7,351 nucleotides of DNA from an uncultured Eubacteriales bacterium (GTDB lineage Bacteria > Bacillota > Clostridia > Oscillospirales > Oscillospiraceae). A model generated the notes under the pieces. The model was not told the DNA's origin. It worked only from the letters and a program-made list of their open reading frames with translations, and ran no database searches. Location: assembly GCA_900549705.1 (NCBI GenBank), contig URPI01000108.1, forward strand, positions 1 to 7,351, written 5' to 3'. Within the stretch, counting starts at the first letter, position 1; each line of letters opens with the position of its first letter. Position numbers and translations under genes: made by a program. This document shows, piece by piece, positions 5,281 through 7,351 of the stretch.

Positions 5281-5450
5281 GGCGCGAAGCGCCCTTGGCT
5301 CTCCCTCTGGGAGAGCTGGCAGCCCGAACGGGCTGACTGAGAGGGTGTCGTTCGTATTTTGTAGCGTGTCCTGTATTTCGTAGCACACCCCCTCAGCTTC
5401 GCGTTCGCTCAGCAGCTCCCCCAGTGGGGGCGCCGAGGGCGCTTCGCGCC
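5281..5450. repeat. Compound palindromic repeat (MITE/REP-like)
   Basis: The two ends are perfect 15-base inverted repeats: GGCGCGAAGCGCCCT at 5281-5295 and its complement at 5436-5450. The similarity continues inward at lower identity to give arms of about 67 bases (5281-5348 and 5384-5450) around a 35-base centre. Each arm contains smaller hairpins: GGCGC-GAA-GCGCC, GGCTCTCCC with GGGAGAGCT (5296-5316), and CAGCCCG-AA-CGGGCTG (5320-5335). The centre carries GTATTTTGTAGC (5354-5365) repeated as GTATTTCGTAGC (5373-5384). Arms with CTCCCxxxGGGAG and CAGCC...GGCTGACTGAGAGGG are a familiar dispersed intergenic repeat pattern in gut Clostridia, stated from memory. No transposase is encoded. It sits between divergent operons, where it could also act as a bidirectional terminator. 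Confidence 0.75.
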
Positions 5451-5459
5451 GGGTTGTGT

Positions 5460-5612
5460 GCGTTCATCCGGGTATTAGCGAAAATCCGGGGCTTCAGGCG
5501 GATGCGATCCACCACTGCGAAAGCGTGTAGAAAATGGCTGCCGTATGTGCAAAAAAATACACATGAATCAGAAAATCCGGGACATACTACTGCTGAAAAG
5601 GCGGGTGGGCAA
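5460..5612 (+). promoter_or_regulatory. Leader of the eut genes with repeat and weak cobalamin-riboswitch resemblance
   Basis: This untranslated stretch precedes the alcohol dehydrogenase. AAAATCCGGGGC (5481-5492) and CCACTG (5512-5517) resemble the core and B12-box pieces of cobalamin riboswitches, and GAATCAGAAAATCCGG (5565-5580) loosely resembles their 3' GTCAGGAGACC block. eut operons of Firmicutes are often controlled by adenosylcobalamin riboswitches. However, the segment is shorter than a full aptamer and several conserved positions differ, including the GGTG box. GAAAATCCGGG occurs twice exactly (5480-5490, 5571-5581), which could explain part of the resemblance. ATGTG (5545-5549) can pair with CACAT (5560-5564). 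No convincing promoter is seen. Treat the riboswitch idea as a hypothesis. Confidence 0.25.
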
Positions 5613-6695
5613 ATGGAGAAATTCTCCGTAGAAACAAGAATCTATGCCGGGGCAGGTGCCGTTTCGGCGCTGGAAACATTCGGCGCAAAGCGCCTGCTGC
5701 TGGTGACGGATCCCTACTTCATGAAAAATGGGACAGCGGAACGCATTGCGGGGCTGTCCGGTGCAGCGGAAATCGAGTACTTTGACTCCGTGCAGCCGGA
5801 TCCGACGGTTTCCCTGGCGGCGGAGGGGACGGCGAAGCTCAAGCAGTTCCAGCCGGATTTGTTGGTTGCCCTGGGGGGCGGCAGCGCCATGGACTGCGCC
5901 AAGGCAATGGCCTATTTTGCCCAGGGGCGCTTTCCGCTGGTGGCCATTCCCACCACCTCCGGCTCTGGGTCAGAGGTGACGAACTTCGCCATCCTGACCC
6001 ATGGAAAGGCAAAGCACCCCCTGGTTGACGAACGGCTGCGCCCCAGTGCGGCAATTCTGGACAGCGACCTGCTCAAAGAGCTGCCCCCGGGGCTGATTGC
6101 GGATTCTGGATTTGACGTGCTGACTCACGGGCTGGAAGCCTACGCGGCCACCAACGCCGGGGCATTTTCCGATATGTATGCACGGGAGAGCTTTCGCATG
6201 GCCTATGCGGTGCTCCCGGCCTCCTACGCAGGAAAGCAGGAGGTGCGTCTGCGGATGCACCTTGCTTCCACCATGGCAGGCATTGCCTTTTCACATGCTG
6301 GGCTGGGCATCTGCCACGCCATTTCCCATAGCCTGGGAGGCATTTTCCATGTACCCCACGGCAGGCTGAATGCAGTGCTGCTGCCCGGCGTGATTGCCTG
6401 CAATTCCAGCCGGGTGCTCCATCGATATGCGGAGCTTGCCCGGGCGGCAGGCATGGCGGGAAGCGCGGATGCCGTGGCAGTGCGGAATTTGAAAAACGGG
6501 CTGCTCCGGCTGCGGAGGCAACTGGACTTGCCGGAAACCCTCAGCCAAGTGGGCATCCCACCGGTGAAAATCCGGGAGGAGCTGCCACGCATTGTGGAGG
6601 CGGTGCTGGAGGATCCCTGCATCCGCACCAATCCGGTGCCGGTGGAGGAGTCCGTCATCCGCCGGATTCTGGAGGAGGCCGGGGGCAATGGGTGA
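5613..6695 (+). CDS. eutG: Iron-containing alcohol dehydrogenase, EutG/PduQ-like
   Basis: Group III (iron-dependent) alcohol dehydrogenase that would reduce acetaldehyde from ethanolamine breakdown to ethanol with NADH, regenerating NAD in or near the eut microcompartment. The 360-residue protein shows the NAD-binding GGGSAMDCAKA (88-98), PTTSGSGSEVT (113-123), and the metal ligands Asp168, His172, His235 and His249. Their spacings (4, 63 and 14) match those I recall for E. coli FucO. LGICHAISHSLGGIFHVPHG (231-250) is the iron-ADH signature. The assignment to EutG rests on the adjoining eutA; a 1-propanol dehydrogenase (PduQ) role is a close alternative. ATG5613 is chosen by homology, since the upstream part of the frame runs through the palindromic repeat and looks noncoding. 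Its ribosome binding site is weak. The stop overlaps eutA by 8 nt. Confidence 0.9.
   Translation: MEKFSVETRIYAGAGAVSALETFGAKRLLLVTDPYFMKNGTAERIAGLSGAAEIEYFDSVQPDPTVSLAAEGTAKLKQFQPDLLVALGGGSAMDCAKAMAYFAQGRFPLVAIPTTSGSGSEVTNFAILTHGKAKHPLVDERLRPSAAILDSDLLKELPPGLIADSGFDVLTHGLEAYAATNAGAFSDMYARESFRMAYAVLPASYAGKQEVRLRMHLASTMAGIAFSHAGLGICHAISHSLGGIFHVPHGRLNAVLLPGVIACNSSRVLHRYAELARAAGMAGSADAVAVRNLKNGLLRLRRQLDLPETLSQVGIPPVKIREELPRIVEAVLEDPCIRTNPVPVEESVIRRILEEAGGNG
6671..6678 (+). promoter_or_regulatory. Ribosome binding site of eutA
   Basis: GGAGGAGG lies within the end of the dehydrogenase gene, 9 nt before ATG6688, and supports this start. Confidence 0.75.
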
Positions 6696-7351
6696 GAAGC
6701 TTTTAAGCGTGGGGCTGGACGTGGGAACCACCTCCACGCAAATGGTGGTGTCCAGGCTGACGGTGGAGAATCAGGCCAGCGCTTTCAGCGTGCCGGACAT
6801 GGAAATCCAGCAGCGGGAATTGTTATACCAAAGTCCGGTGTTTTTTACGCCCCTGCTGGAGGGCAACCGCATGGATGCCGCTGCACTGCGCCGTCTGGTG
6901 GAGCAGGAGTATGAAAAGGCGGGCATCACTCGCCAGATGGTGGACACCGGCGCGGTGATTGTCACCGGTGAAAGCAGCCGCACGGAAAATGCCGCCGCGG
7001 TGATGGAGGCGCTTTCCAATCTGGCGGGGCATTTTGTGGTGGCAGCAGCGGGGCCTGATTTGGAAAGCGTCCTGGCAGCCAAGGGAGCCGGAGCAGCGGA
7101 CTACAGCGAGCGCACCGGCGAAACCGTGCTCCACATGGACATCGGCGGCGGAACCAGCAACCTTGCCCTGATTCAAAAGGGGGAGATTACGGCCACGGGC
7201 TGCATGAATGTAGGCGGCAGACTGGTGAAGCTGGAACGGGGCATCATCACCTATGTTTCCCCGGTGCTTCAGGGCATCTTCCACAAGCAGGTGGGGGAAG
7301 CGCAGGCCGTACTCGTCGGGCGAAAAGGTCAGCGCGGTGTTCACCTCGCTG
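6688..7351 (+). CDS. eutA: Ethanolamine ammonia-lyase reactivase EutA, partial (3' end missing)
   Basis: An ATPase of the actin/Hsp70 fold that reactivates ethanolamine ammonia-lyase (EutBC) by swapping damaged cobalamin for intact adenosylcobalamin. Seen in 221 codons: phosphate-1 motif DVGTTSTQ (11-18), LLYQSPVFFTPL (46-57), VIVTGESSRTEN (90-101), FVVAAAGPDLES (116-127) with KGAGA, phosphate-2 motif DIGGGTSN (151-158), and GCMNVGGRLVKL (171-182). Family members are about 460-480 residues, so more than half is beyond the window. The first ~195-204 residues fit EutA well. The last ~17 (AQAVLVGRKGQRGVHLA) do not resemble the family, and their codons (GTA, CTC, CGA, AAA) differ from the rest, suggesting a sequence junction near 7300. 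The gene overlaps the dehydrogenase by 8 nt, consistent with one operon; eutB and eutC would be expected downstream. Confidence 0.92.
   Translation, partial: MGEKLLSVGLDVGTTSTQMVVSRLTVENQASAFSVPDMEIQQRELLYQSPVFFTPLLEGNRMDAAALRRLVEQEYEKAGITRQMVDTGAVIVTGESSRTENAAAVMEALSNLAGHFVVAAAGPDLESVLAAKGAGAADYSERTGETVLHMDIGGGTSNLALIQKGEITATGCMNVGGRLVKLERGIITYVSPVLQGIFHKQVGEAQAVLVGRKGQRGVHLA

Noticed and set aside
5281..5450. CRISPR array or tRNA-like element
   Set aside because: The repeats are inverted with internal hairpins rather than regularly spaced direct repeats, and no cloverleaf with an anticodon arm can be drawn.

Overview
The window reads as chromosomal DNA of a GC-rich, low-oxygen Gram-positive bacterium, most likely a gut Clostridia member of the Oscillospiraceae/Ruminococcaceae type. 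The reasons are protein flavour, AGGAGG-type ribosome binding sites, consensus TTGACA/TATAAT promoters, and the pairing of pseudouridine salvage with an ethanolamine-utilisation (eut) locus. The taxon is an inference; no marker gene fixes it.

Layout. 1-48 is AT-rich DNA unlike the rest. 58-900 (+) is a pseudouridine kinase (PfkB family) that lacks its N-terminal strand, and 956-1876 (+) is pseudouridine-5'-phosphate glycosidase (psuG), closed by a terminator at 1901-1950. Together they convert pseudouridine to uracil and ribose 5-phosphate. 1951-2396 has no convincing protein gene. It holds a plus-strand promoter followed by four consecutive hairpins (2065-2186), a candidate structured RNA, then a purine-rich run and a further hairpin. 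2397-2675 (-) encodes a 92-residue protein with two four-cysteine zinc ribbons. It has its own terminator and a perfect TTGACA-N17-TATAAT promoter whose spacer is a perfect 15-bp palindrome.

2898-5189 (-) is a tight four-gene operon read right to left: a 46-residue single-pass membrane protein not reported as an open frame of its own, then ruvC, ruvA and ruvB. The tiny gene overlaps the ruvC GTG start by four bases, and the other junctions are 8 nt. RuvA and RuvB form the Holliday-junction branch-migration motor and RuvC is the resolvase.

5190-5612 is a 423-nt gap between the divergent ruv operon and the eut genes. It contains a large imperfect inverted repeat (5281-5450) built of smaller hairpins, like a dispersed palindromic repeat or MITE, and a leader with an 11-base direct repeat and fragments resembling a cobalamin riboswitch. 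5613-6695 (+) is an iron-type alcohol dehydrogenase (EutG/PduQ-like). It overlaps by 8 nt the start of eutA (6688 onward), the ethanolamine ammonia-lyase reactivase, which runs off the window.

Both window edges look like homology breaks: psuK loses its family N-terminus at about position 48, and eutA stops looking like eutA after about 7300. Real rearrangements are possible, but chimeric contig ends explain both more simply. No clearly new defence or mobile system is visible. The most interesting items are the structured intergenic RNA candidate, the operator-bearing promoter of the zinc-ribbon gene, the small membrane protein fused into the ruv operon, and the compound palindromic repeat.
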